Shown here one piece after another: positions 1 to 7,726 of a stretch of DNA of 22,636 bases. The stretch's first letter is position 1; each line of letters begins with the position of its first letter. Origin of the DNA: Bacteriovoracaceae bacterium UBA6261 (GTDB taxonomy: Bacteria; Bdellovibrionota; Bacteriovoracia; Bacteriovoracales; Bacteriovoracaceae); the NCBI GenBank assembly GCA_002440825.1, contig DJVH01000116.1:1-22636 (forward strand), read 5' to 3'. The notes below the pieces were generated by a model. That model was not told the DNA's origin, made no database searches, and saw only the letters and a list, made by a program, of their open reading frames with translations. The translations under genes were made by a program, and so were the position numbers.

Positions 1-8
1 CCAAAAAA

Positions 9-36
9 GAGGGGGGATGTTTCATCCCCCTTTTTT
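9..36. terminator. Rho-independent terminator, probably bidirectional
   Basis: An 8-bp G/C-rich stem GGGGGATG (12-19) pairs with CATCCCCC (23-30) around a TTT loop. A run of T follows on the plus strand and a run of A precedes it at 3-8, so it has a U tract in both directions. It lies directly downstream of the minus-strand peptidase gene whose stop codon is at 41-43. Confidence 0.85.
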
Positions 37-40
37 TATT

Positions 41-589
41 TTAATGAAGTGAATTTTTTCTTTTCAGACCCTGTTCAGTGACCAGTTTAGAGGTGAGTTT
101 GGCAATTCTCACCCGACAATCAACAGAGTGGACGTGATCCAGAAGGACCTCCTGAAGTTCCTCTCCGAAACCCAATTCGTAAGCGAAATGATCGGCCTCG
201 ATCTGAGCTGTCAGTGTATCGATTTTATTTTCAGTGTGCTGATGGAAAACGTGACCGAGCTCATGGGCAAGGATCGCAATTCCATGAAAAGCGCTTGCTG
301 ATTTTAAAAGCTGAACCAACTCCGGAAAAACGAGGATGAGGTGATGATTGCCGGTTTTCCCGATAGCGCAGCTTAAATGGGCCTGGCAAGGAATCAGGTA
401 TGTCGGATGTTTTGTAAAAAACTGCACCTGTTTGTCTGAAAGAGAGTTCAACAGAATCTCTATGCAGCGTCTGGTGTTTTTATCGGTAGTAATCCATTGA
501 TGATTTTTATCACCGAGAAAATTTTCAATAAATTCTTTTTTGGTGGATTTCAGTTCTTTTTTTGTGTTGTTTTTGAAGAAGGTAAACAT
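41..589 (-). CDS. Small HELGH zinc metallopeptidase-like protein
   Basis: A 182-residue protein with no signal peptide or obvious membrane segment, so probably cytoplasmic. The motif AHELGH places the HExxH zinc site at H109, E110 and H113. It is followed 18 residues later by EADHFAYELG (E131, D133), which looks like the third-ligand helix of gluzincin-type peptidases such as M48; M78-type (ImmA/IrrE) is another possibility. A basic, lysine-rich N-terminus (residues 1-20) precedes the folded part. The gene stands alone, with a terminator just after its stop and a divergent gene upstream. No clear Shine-Dalgarno lies ahead of the ATG. The zinc-site call is from visible motifs; the substrate is unknown. 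Confidence 0.75.
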   Translation of the reverse strand: MFTFFKNNTKKELKSTKKEFIENFLGDKNHQWITTDKNTRRCIEILLNSLSDKQVQFFTKHPTYLIPCQAHLSCAIGKTGNHHLILVFPELVQLLKSASAFHGIAILAHELGHVFHQHTENKIDTLTAQIEADHFAYELGFGEELQEVLLDHVHSVDCRVRIAKLTSKLVTEQGLKRKNSLH

Positions 590-704
590 ACTTGTCTATT
601 CGGCAATACCTGAAAGAACCTTAGCAGGCAGGAAAAAGTCGAGCGCATTGCTCAGGTTATTCCATCCTCTATAGAAAAATCAAAATCTAAGTTAGAATAA
701 ATTT

Positions 705-1076
705 ATGAAGTTTCGATCATTTCTCTATTTACTGTTTTTTCTCTCTGTTCTTCCGGTGGCGAATGCCATCGAATCGCTCGACGGATTTCTCGTCAGCGGA
801 TACGACGATCGTTTTCGGGTTATCTCTCCTGAAAAATATAAAACCCCGATGGAAGTTATTATCGAAAATAAAACCCTTGTCCGACTCATCGGAAAAGTGC
901 TGATCAATTCAAAAACCGTGGCAGGTTATGTTTCAGTCGAACCGGAAAAATATCAAAAAGTGATGGTAAAATTGAAGAAAGGTGACATCCTTCATTTTAT
1001 TCCCCTTTCTCCGTCGTTTCAGGAAGTAGAGCTGATTGTAGGAAATAAAACTTATGAAATTCCTCCAAAAAAATAA
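705..1076 (+). CDS. Small secreted protein of unknown function
   Basis: A 123-residue protein starting with a typical Sec signal peptide: MK-R, then a Leu/Phe-rich core to about residue 18, with a likely cleavage site after VANA (residues 18-21). The mature part is about 100 residues, Lys/Val-rich and probably mostly beta strand, with no cysteines and no family I recognise. It is probably periplasmic or surface-exposed. The last 23 nt overlap the start of the phosphoesterase gene, so the two are likely co-transcribed and translationally coupled. No strong Shine-Dalgarno precedes the ATG. Nothing in the sequence shows its role. Confidence 0.75.
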   Translation: MKFRSFLYLLFFLSVLPVANAIESLDGFLVSGYDDRFRVISPEKYKTPMEVIIENKTLVRLIGKVLINSKTVAGYVSVEPEKYQKVMVKLKKGDILHFIPLSPSFQEVELIVGNKTYEIPPKK

Positions 1077-2205
1077 AATCAACAAGACCATCATTGTTGT
1101 GTCGGATCTTCATCTTGGCGCCGGACTTTCCGTCAACAACAGAAGAAACTTTTTGGAAGATTTTCACTACGATAAAGAGCTTATTGAATTTATCGAATAT
1201 CATTCCAGCGGTCATTATCTCGACCGCGAAGTTGAATTGATCATCAATGGTGATTTTTTTGATCTGCTGGCCGTTCCGTTCGTCAAATATTTTGACGATG
1301 AGTTCTGGAGTGAGAAGGCTGCTTTAGATAAATTAAAAATGTGCGTTGAGGCCCATTCAGGTGTCATTGAAGCCTTGAGAGATTTCCTTTCTTATCCCAA
1401 TAATCGACTTGTTTATATTATCGGCAATCATGATGCTGAACTCGTTTTTGAAAGCCTTCGTGATTTTTTGCTGGAGCAGATTCAGGAAAAAGACCGGCAT
1501 AAATTCAGAATCCTGTTGAACGACGATACGATTTATATTCCAGAAGATGGAATTGTTCTGAAGCATGGTCATGAGTACGAACTGGCCCATCAGTACAGTG
1601 TGAAAACCTGTATTGCCACGGACATCAATCACAATAAATACTTTATTCCTCCCTGGGGTTCTTATTACGTCACGAGAGTTATCAATAAATTTAAAGAGGG
1701 AAGGGATTATATCAACGCCGTAAGGCCCGTGAATAAATTTATCATCAACGGAATTATTTACGATCCTCTCTATACAGTTCGTTTTATCTTTGCCAATTTT
1801 TATTATTTCTTCATGGTTCGCTTCGTGATGATTTTTAAACAAAACAAAAAATTGAGTGAAGTCTTAAACAGTGTAAAAAAAGAAATTCATTTGTTTCAAA
1901 ATTATGAATCGCTTACGGAAGCCTATGTGACCAGTGACGAAAATATTAAGGCTTTAATCGTGGGGCACACCCACGATCCTATTTTTCGCGAGTATGACGA
2001 TGGTTCCATTTTTATCAACACAGGTACCTGGACAAAGATGTACAACCTGGACTTCGGTAAAAACTTCAACGGGGCGAAGTTAACATTTGCCAGAATTGAT
2101 GTGAAAGAAAAAAGTGAAGAGCTGACGGGGCGCTTTGATCATCTGGAGATCAGTCTTAATGAGTGGCGCGGAAGAAGTGATTTACCATTTAGAGAATTCA
2201 GATAA
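1054..2205 (+). CDS. Calcineurin-like metallophosphoesterase
   Basis: A 383-residue protein with the full set of calcineurin-like phosphoesterase motifs in order: SDLH (D18, H20), NGDFFD (D67), GNHD (N125, H126), HGH (H171, H173) and GHTH (H305, H307). These are the ligands of a dinuclear metal centre. The arrangement resembles LpxH-like/UDP-2,3-diacylglucosamine pyrophosphatase relatives, but the protein is longer, with an insertion at about residues 175-300 rich in aromatic and hydrophobic residues (around 240-262) that could be a membrane-associated helix. The start overlaps the upstream signal-peptide gene by 23 nt. No signal peptide is present, so it should act in the cytoplasm or at the inner membrane. 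The substrate cannot be read from sequence. Confidence 0.88.
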   Translation: MKFLQKNKINKTIIVVSDLHLGAGLSVNNRRNFLEDFHYDKELIEFIEYHSSGHYLDREVELIINGDFFDLLAVPFVKYFDDEFWSEKAALDKLKMCVEAHSGVIEALRDFLSYPNNRLVYIIGNHDAELVFESLRDFLLEQIQEKDRHKFRILLNDDTIYIPEDGIVLKHGHEYELAHQYSVKTCIATDINHNKYFIPPWGSYYVTRVINKFKEGRDYINAVRPVNKFIINGIIYDPLYTVRFIFANFYYFFMVRFVMIFKQNKKLSEVLNSVKKEIHLFQNYESLTEAYVTSDENIKALIVGHTHDPIFREYDDGSIFINTGTWTKMYNLDFGKNFNGAKLTFARIDVKEKSEELTGRFDHLEISLNEWRGRSDLPFREFR

Positions 2206-2210
2206 AAAAA

Positions 2211-2237
2211 AAGCTCCCTGTGGGAGCTTTTTTTTAT
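2211..2237. terminator. Bidirectional rho-independent terminator
   Basis: AAGCTCCC (2211-2218) pairs with GGGAGCTT (2222-2229) around a TGT loop, flanked by A8 on the left and T8 on the right. It lies between the convergent phosphoesterase and cheX genes and can serve both. Confidence 0.92.
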
Positions 2238-2241
2238 TCAA

Positions 2242-2751
2242 CTATTCTGCTTCTGAATAACATATTTCCATGTAAATTGTTCCGTGAGTGGTAGTAAACG
2301 GAATCAGCACCACGTGAGTTCCCATAGGATATTTAATCGTGTGATCCTTGCCTTCAACCATCGACGGAATTGCCATGTTTGAAGAGTAGCCCATTGTTTT
2401 TAAATCACGCTTGGCATTTCCCATGATCATATTGACGATTTCTCCGCCAAGATCGGCAATTTCAGGATCGTATGATGTATACGTTTCCCCCAACATGGCG
2501 CTCGCGCATTTGAAATAAGTATCGTAAGGAAAAGAAACCACCAGCATGGCCTTATAAGGCACTCTTCCTCCATTTTTTTCCATGTCTCCTGAAAGACCAA
2601 GGACCGCTGAAATATCTCCACGGGAAACGGCGTCGCTTTTTATCTGAGGCTTTTGTGTTTCTAGCTTTGTGAAAACCATTGTTTCAAAAACATTTTTAGC
2701 AGCATCGATGAATGGTTTTGAAAATTCGATGAAGTGCGATTCACCTGGCAT
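2242..2751 (-). CDS. cheX: CheX-type CheY-phosphate phosphatase
   Basis: A 169-residue protein of the CheC/CheX/FliY phosphatase family. The active-site signature ExxN is visible as GEIVNMIMGNAK (E104, N107), and the preceding fold follows CheX (strand with AMLVVSFP at 68-75, then the catalytic helix near 98-115). Only one ExxN is present, as in CheX; CheC usually carries two. Members remove the phosphoryl group from CheY. It is the last gene of the minus-strand operon, 18 nt after the P1-like gene and close to cheY, so its substrate is probably the CheY encoded there. A terminator follows directly. Confidence 0.85.
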   Translation of the reverse strand: MPGESHFIEFSKPFIDAAKNVFETMVFTKLETQKPQIKSDAVSRGDISAVLGLSGDMEKNGGRVPYKAMLVVSFPYDTYFKCASAMLGETYTSYDPEIADLGGEIVNMIMGNAKRDLKTMGYSSNMAIPSMVEGKDHTIKYPMGTHVVLIPFTTTHGTIYMEICYSEAE

Positions 2752-2769
2752 ATATTCCCCTTAGTGCAA

Positions 2770-3276
2770 TTAAAGTCCAAGACTTTTCATGAGATCGTCA
2801 ATTGATGATTGAGAAAGATTATTAGGTCTTTTCTCAATAGCGCATGAGGCCCTCTCAATATCTTTAAATTTTTCCGACAACCAGTTCAACCTGGTGACGA
2901 ACGCCTTTGTGTTCAGTTTTTCCATGCATTTTTCATTTCCTTCACGCAAGGATTGATTCATTTTTCTAAGCATATGAAGAGAGTCAAACAGAATCGCAAC
3001 CACGACTTCAATCAGAGGAATTTCGTGAACCTGGCTGGATTTATAACCAATCACTTTTCCTAATTCGCAGAAGGTCGCAATTTCAGCGGCTCCGATGGAT
3101 TTGGCAGCACCCATGATACGGTCAATCACCTGGCCAAATTTTTCTAGTTCCTGACTGTTCGTTGGATCTTCTTCGAGTAACGTTAAAGAATTTTCGAGCT
3201 GATCAAAAAGCGAATCCGCTTCAGCACAAAAGTCTTCTACAATCTCTTTCATTGAAGGATCATTTAAAATATTCAT
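2770..3276 (-). CDS. CheA-P1 (Hpt)-like protein lacking the phospho-histidine, with CheY-binding-like tail
   Basis: A 168-residue protein. Its first 100 residues resemble the P1 histidine-phosphotransfer domain of CheA: EADSLFDQLENSL (19-31) matches the first helix, and FGQVIDRIMGAAKSIG (47-62) lines up with the CheA segment FRAAHSIKGGAGTFG. The phospho-accepting His position is occupied by Asp52 (codon GAC), so normal phosphotransfer is not expected. The C-terminus LSQSSIDDLMKSLGL resembles the CheY-binding peptides of FliM (LSQxEIDALL) and CheZ (VDDLLDSLGF). Local similarity to the CheZ catalytic segment DLTGQVI (E45...Q49 here) is also visible, although the overall length and layout are not those of CheZ. 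The gene lies 4 nt after cheY and 18 nt before cheX. Binding of CheY is inferred, not shown. Confidence 0.7.
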   Translation of the reverse strand: MNILNDPSMKEIVEDFCAEADSLFDQLENSLTLLEEDPTNSQELEKFGQVIDRIMGAAKSIGAAEIATFCELGKVIGYKSSQVHEIPLIEVVVAILFDSLHMLRKMNQSLREGNEKCMEKLNTKAFVTRLNWLSEKFKDIERASCAIEKRPNNLSQSSIDDLMKSLGL

Positions 3277-3280
3277 TGGC

Positions 3281-3676
3281 TTACTTAAAAATTCTGTCGA
3301 TTTTTTCTTTAAGAACCTGAGCAGAGAAAGGCTTAACGATAAAATTACTTACCCCGGCCTTGACAGCGATAACAACGTTACCTTGTTCAGCTTCAGCAGT
3401 AATCATTAGAAATGGAAGTTTTTCCAGACCTGGAGTGGATCTGACATTTTTCAGCAGATCGAGGCCTGACATTTGAGGCATGTTCCAGTCAGAAACGATA
3501 AATTCATAAGGTCTGCCTTCTTTTATAGCGCTCTCAATCATCGGCCAGGCAGTGGCCCCGTCATCTGCTTCAGCAATATTGGTAAAACCAATTTGCGAGA
3601 GCATATTCTTAATAATCTTTCTCATTGTCGACATATCATCAACGACAAGAATTTTAATATCAGCTTTCAAGGCCAT
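3281..3676 (-). CDS. cheY: CheY chemotaxis response regulator
   Basis: A single receiver domain of 131 residues with every functional residue in place: the acidic pair D13-D14, the phosphorylation site D63 in SDWNMPQMSG, T93 in MITAEA and K115 in VKPF. The surrounding sequence (DDMSTMRKIIKNML, SDWNMP) is very close to enterobacterial CheY, which binds the flagellar switch protein FliM when phosphorylated. The position of the rotating Tyr106 is Phe112 here. The start is set by a good ribosome site (AGGAGTC, about 8 nt upstream). It sits in an operon with a His-less P1-like protein and the phosphatase CheX; no CheA kinase is in the window. Confidence 0.93.
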   Translation of the reverse strand: MALKADIKILVVDDMSTMRKIIKNMLSQIGFTNIAEADDGATAWPMIESAIKEGRPYEFIVSDWNMPQMSGLDLLKNVRSTPGLEKLPFLMITAEAEQGNVVIAVKAGVSNFIVKPFSAQVLKEKIDRIFK

Positions 3677-3707
3677 GATCTAGACTCCTATAGTTTCCTG
3701 TGTTCGT

Positions 3708-4772
3708 TTACGCAGCTTTTTTTTCATAATTTTTATCGTCTTTGGTTTCTATTTTATCGGTATTAATCAAAGTAACTAAACTGTTAAAAACTTTTTCTCC
3801 AAAATCAAATTCGAGACCTGGACTAAAGTTTTTATTTTTAATACTGATTATTATAGACTTCATAGGCGCTCTACTGCCATTAATTTTTCCTGAAGAATAC
3901 TCGAACAAATGAGAGATACTGCCCACAATGAGAGAGAGTAACTCAATGGACTCACCATATTTCATTGAAGGGTATCCGCCACCACTGACCCTTTCATGAT
4001 GGTCGAGAATTATTCTTCGCGCCCTCTCAGACAACTGTAAACCACTTTTCTTCAGGAGATGGTTGCCTAATATAGTATGCTTCTCAAAAAGCTTCTTATC
4101 TTTATCAAATAAATTCAGAGTCGGTGTTCTCACCATAGAGAGAGGAAGCTGAGAATATCCAATGTGCGAAAGGTAAGCTCCGCAGATAACATCTGCGAGT
4201 GAAGCTTCTTCGACAATATCCATGGCCTTCGTAAAAAGATAGGAGGTTGCAACGATTCGATTAAGAAAGCTGTCTTTGTTCAAATGTTTTTTGGCAAGTT
4301 CCAGCGCCAGTGAGACCGTATGAGAATTGGTAACGCTGAAAGTGAGAATTTCCACGCGGGCATGTTCGATGATTCTGGTGAAATCATCTTTTTCACAGGC
4401 CTGCTCAAACTCAGTTTGAAAATGAAAGGCGCCGATTTTAACATCGTACATTTCTTTGAGTTTGATGTTCATCAGTCTTTCTTTTTCAAGCTCATGAAGT
4501 TCCCTTGTTGCAAGAGAGGGAATTTCAGATTCGTGATATTCCTGCGCGGTTAAAAAAGTTCTTCGCTGTTTTTTTAAGACAGCAATTCTTCCGCCTCTTT
4601 CAAGAAGAAAGTCCATGAAGGTTTCCAATTCTTTTGTCAGTGGTCTGTTTCCGTTTAAAAACATGCTGAATTTCTTGTGAATTGGATTATAAATATAGAG
4701 CTGGAACGGAAAGGTTCTTCTGTCTTTTAAATGGTCACGATCTATAATGAAAAAATCATATTCTGTTTTCAT
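3708..4772 (-). CDS. Degenerate HD-GYP domain protein
   Basis: A 354-residue protein. The N-terminal 85 residues form a domain I cannot name, followed by a linker helix. Residues 150-340 align with HD-GYP cyclic-di-GMP phosphodiesterases: FEKHTILG (H232) and DHHERVSGGGYP (H258, H259, G266-P268) are intact. The defining HD pair is replaced by S202-H203 (LSHIGY instead of LHDIGK, so the following Lys is also lost), and the usual late ADxxDAL segment reads GSISHLF. With these ligands missing, phosphodiesterase activity is unlikely; nucleotide binding or a structural role is more plausible. It begins 2 nt after the stop of the upstream scaffold gene, so the two are probably coupled, and is 31 nt ahead of cheY. 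Confidence 0.75.
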   Translation of the reverse strand: MKTEYDFFIIDRDHLKDRRTFPFQLYIYNPIHKKFSMFLNGNRPLTKELETFMDFLLERGGRIAVLKKQRRTFLTAQEYHESEIPSLATRELHELEKERLMNIKLKEMYDVKIGAFHFQTEFEQACEKDDFTRIIEHARVEILTFSVTNSHTVSLALELAKKHLNKDSFLNRIVATSYLFTKAMDIVEEASLADVICGAYLSHIGYSQLPLSMVRTPTLNLFDKDKKLFEKHTILGNHLLKKSGLQLSERARRIILDHHERVSGGGYPSMKYGESIELLSLIVGSISHLFEYSSGKINGSRAPMKSIIISIKNKNFSPGLEFDFGEKVFNSLVTLINTDKIETKDDKNYEKKAA

Positions 4773-4774
4773 TC

Positions 4775-7504
4775 TTAGCCCGCCTTTTTCCCTTTAAAAA
4801 ATCCTGAAAAGACACTCAATATATTCTTTTTATCGTTTGCTTGGTCTTCTTCTGGTTTTTCTTCTTCCCGTGAAGAAGTATTCATTTGTCGTTGAATTGT
4901 ATCCAGGAGAAGAGTTCTGGCCATTTCCAGCGTGACTTCAATGCTTCTGGCCTGCTTTGGATTAATTCCTTCCGGAAAGTAAACGACTGCGGTTCCCATC
5001 CGGTCAACGCCATCAAAATAAGGATAAATCAATTCAACTTTTTTATTTGTAAGCTCATTTGCCGCCCAAGAGGGAAGTTCAACATCTTCCCAGCTCATTT
5101 CACGGCAAACCCAAGTCGCCATGGTCTTTGTCTGGACATCTTCCCAAATCGTTTCCTCTTTCTTATGTTCCATCCACCACATTCTTAAATCATCAGATTG
5201 AGACATCTTCAGAATAGAATCAAAAACTTCGGTATGTTTTTTATCAGTTGGTTTATAACCGTAGAAGACAGGGTAGGCGTGATAAGTCTTCTGAAGTTCT
5301 TCAGAAATTGTTTTATAAAACTCTTCTGGCTTGAGCTCTTTTTGATAAATCATATTGAGAATTTCAATGGCGAAATCAAATCCAGCAGCATCAAGTTCGA
5401 CAACTTTAAAACTGCTGTCTTCGCCGTCTTCATGTCTTCTGCCGGTCGCTCCACCAGGGCCATAGTCCTCGCCATCGACCGCTTCTCCACGGGCAATCGC
5501 TTCGAATTCTTCTTTCATTTTACGATAATCAATTGTTTGCTCGCCAAGATCAGCAGAATCTTTCTTTTGAGTTCCATCTGCAGCTCTTTTTGCTTTTTTC
5601 TCGAGGCCTAAATCAAGATTGTTCTTCTTTTCATCGAGATCCCAATCATGCTCTTTTTTCTTGGCATCACCGCCGCGATAAAATGTATCTATCTTATCCG
5701 CTTTTCCAGTCCCGGACTTTTCATTTTTCTGTTCAGGCCCTAATTCAGAAGAATCGCCTTTGCGATAATTCATCTGATCATCTTCTTCTTTCTCTGATTT
5801 ACGACGCGATTCTTTTTCGCCATCAATAAGTTTCAATTTTGCAAGGGGAGTTTCATCAGTGTCTGACTGATTATCTTCTTCACGTTTTTCCTTTTTGCGG
5901 GATTCACTGGAAGCTGGTGACAAATCAAGATCGAGAGAATCTTTTTTTTCTTCAATATCTTCTTCCTGCTGCTCAGCCTTTTTAGATCGTTGTTCAACTG
6001 ATTCCGGAGCAGATGCAAGATCCAGATCCTTGGATTCGGGAGAAGAATCTTCCTCTTCACTCTGAGTGCGCTTGCGCTCCTGAATATCATGCGTCTTTAT
6101 ATTTTTTGAACGATCCTGACCCAAATCGCTTTTCATCAGTGTTTCAATATGATCAGTCTGGCCTTCTTCACTTTCAAGGTTCCCGCCTATCGTTTCGCCG
6201 AAACCATCCCGGTCACTGTCTTCATCATCACTTTCTTCTTCCTGCATTCGACGTCTTTTCTCTTCAGCAGCAGGAGATAAATCCAGGTCCAGCGATTTCT
6301 CTTTAGAGTAAAGGTCTGAATTATCATAATCGTCACGTTCCTGAGTCTCTTCAGGTTCATCCAAATCCATCTCAAGAGTATTAATCTTACCTTTATAGTG
6401 GCCGCCGAGATCTTCGGCCTCGCCGGCCTTCTGGCGTTTTTTGGCCTCTTCAAAAAGAGCATCCAATTCCATCAATTCCTGACGTTTTTTTTCTTCTTCT
6501 TCTGCCTCAGACATCAATGGGCGGGAAGATTCTGATTCTTCTTCAAGAGGTTCATCTATTTGCTGGAATTTTTTCAGACGGTAATCAACTTCTTCTTCCT
6601 CTTCCAGACGTTTTTTCTTTTCAGGTTCGGCCGGAGCAAGATCCAGATCAAGCGAATTTGATTTTGTTTTTTCGTAATCCGCTTCCTCTTCCGAAGGTTG
6701 ATTTGATTTTTTTCGGGTTTTTATTTCATCAGTCTCAATGACATCAAGTTCATTGGATTTCTTTTTCCCGCGATAATACATATCAATCTCAGCCGAATCT
6801 TCAACTTCGATTTTGGAATGATCGGGTTCATTTTCAGCAGTCTCATCTTCCGTTTTTTTTCTTTTTGATTTCCAATGCGTTTCAATGCTTTCTTCCTGAG
6901 AGGTTGCTTTTCCTTTCAGGTTATCCATGTAATTAACAGACTCACCAGATTCTGCATCTGTGTTCTTTTTAAATTTGGCGCGCTCTTCAGCGAGATAATT
7001 GACAGAAGCTTCTTCTGTCTGAAGTTTATCTGTATTTATTTCACCTTTTGCCTGAGCTTCTTTTGCGCCTGCATCGATAGATTTGACTGCAAGTTCTTTT
7101 TCCTCTGCGCCTCCGGATGATTTAATAGAGCGGAGGAGGAGCTTTACTTTGTACAAAAGTGTTTTCGGGGGAGAGTTTTCCAGAATCGATTCGGTCAGAC
7201 CAATCTTGGTGAATTTGATAAGAGTCTTGGCCGGAATTTCTTTAGGAGTTAAAAGAATAACTTTTGAATGTGTCTTCGCAATGAGAAAGCGGTTTTCCTG
7301 CAGAAAGGTCGCACATTTTTTTGCGTTGGAAAAAGCGATCAAGCACTGGCCCGAAGATCCAACAAATTGCATCAACTCTCTTAAATCATCGATGATAGAA
7401 ATTTCGATGTTCTCATCAGTCGCAATACCATCCAACACTTCTTTTAGTTTTTGAAGCGGCTCAGACATAGGAGGAATGATGAGGAGTTGCTTTTTATTTT
7501 CCAT
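4775..7504 (-). CDS. Large pseudo-receiver protein with acidic repeat region and C-terminal domain
   Basis: A 909-residue protein in three parts. Residues 1-130 look like a pseudo-receiver: LLIIPP, later CLIAFSN where the phospho-Asp would be, and VILLTP, with no acidic pocket. Residues 130-690 are low complexity, rich in Glu, Lys, Asp and Ser, and carry repeated short motifs: LDLDL at 285, 405 and 524, relatives LEMDL at 377, DLDL at 493 and LDLGL at 630. Tyr-basic motifs (YRGKKK, YKGK, YSKEK, YRKG, YRGG, DYRK) recur, often 8-15 residues ahead of the LDLDL motif. Residues 695-875 form a compact, Trp-rich C-terminal domain, possibly GAF-like. The ATG at 7504 is chosen because the receiver-like fold begins there and a further upstream start would overlap the flagellin promoter. 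It heads the signalling operon. A scaffold role is inferred; no family is recognised. Confidence 0.75.
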   Translation of the reverse strand: MENKKQLLIIPPMSEPLQKLKEVLDGIATDENIEISIIDDLRELMQFVGSSGQCLIAFSNAKKCATFLQENRFLIAKTHSKVILLTPKEIPAKTLIKFTKIGLTESILENSPPKTLLYKVKLLLRSIKSSGGAEEKELAVKSIDAGAKEAQAKGEINTDKLQTEEASVNYLAEERAKFKKNTDAESGESVNYMDNLKGKATSQEESIETHWKSKRKKTEDETAENEPDHSKIEVEDSAEIDMYYRGKKKSNELDVIETDEIKTRKKSNQPSEEEADYEKTKSNSLDLDLAPAEPEKKKRLEEEEEVDYRLKKFQQIDEPLEEESESSRPLMSEAEEEEKKRQELMELDALFEEAKKRQKAGEAEDLGGHYKGKINTLEMDLDEPEETQERDDYDNSDLYSKEKSLDLDLSPAAEEKRRRMQEEESDDEDSDRDGFGETIGGNLESEEGQTDHIETLMKSDLGQDRSKNIKTHDIQERKRTQSEEEDSSPESKDLDLASAPESVEQRSKKAEQQEEDIEEKKDSLDLDLSPASSESRKKEKREEDNQSDTDETPLAKLKLIDGEKESRRKSEKEEDDQMNYRKGDSSELGPEQKNEKSGTGKADKIDTFYRGGDAKKKEHDWDLDEKKNNLDLGLEKKAKRAADGTQKKDSADLGEQTIDYRKMKEEFEAIARGEAVDGEDYGPGGATGRRHEDGEDSSFKVVELDAAGFDFAIEILNMIYQKELKPEEFYKTISEELQKTYHAYPVFYGYKPTDKKHTEVFDSILKMSQSDDLRMWWMEHKKEETIWEDVQTKTMATWVCREMSWEDVELPSWAANELTNKKVELIYPYFDGVDRMGTAVVYFPEGINPKQARSIEVTLEMARTLLLDTIQRQMNTSSREEEKPEEDQANDKKNILSVFSGFFKGKKAG

Positions 7505-7645
7505 AGCTCTCTTGATAGTTCTTTGACCTTTTCGTCTTATTTGCGAATAGAGATAAGGTCTTTTTTTATTGTTTGAGCAGCAAATTAAAGTCTTGTTTCC
7601 GAGAGGAATGGTCGGGTTTAAAAATATTATTTCTCTATTCTTTTC

Positions 7646-7672
7646 TAAAGCTCCGGAAAAAAGTTCCGAACA
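7646..7672 (+). promoter_or_regulatory. Sigma-28 (FliA)-like promoter of flagellin
   Basis: TAAAG at 7646-7650 is followed, at the expected 15-nt distance after TAAA, by TCCGAACA (7665-7672), against the consensus TAAAGTTT-N11-GCCGATAA. The -35 core and the CCGA of the -10 match; the last bases do not fully. This would give a leader of about 120 nt before the flagellin ATG. It is a motif match only. Confidence 0.45.
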
Positions 7673-7726
7673 TAGATTTATAAAGGCCGAGTCATGGTGA
7701 CGAAGCTTAAAAGCCAAATTTCGGTT

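Noticed and set aside
2770..3276. Calling this gene a plain CheZ
   Set aside because: The GQVI segment and tail look CheZ-like, but the active-site segment is at residue 49 rather than about 143 and the overall pattern follows the CheA P1 domain.
4886..6741. Several plus-strand frames of 70-140 codons opposite the scaffold gene
   Set aside because: They arise from the Glu/Lys-rich codons read in antisense (Phe/Leu-rich products), lack ribosome sites and overlap a clearly coding frame.
7505..7717. Upstream extension of the scaffold gene by 71 codons to an ATG at 7717
   Set aside because: The added peptide has no fold-like pattern, overlaps the sigma-28-like flagellin promoter, and the receiver-like domain begins at the ATG at 7504, which has a purine-rich site ahead of it.
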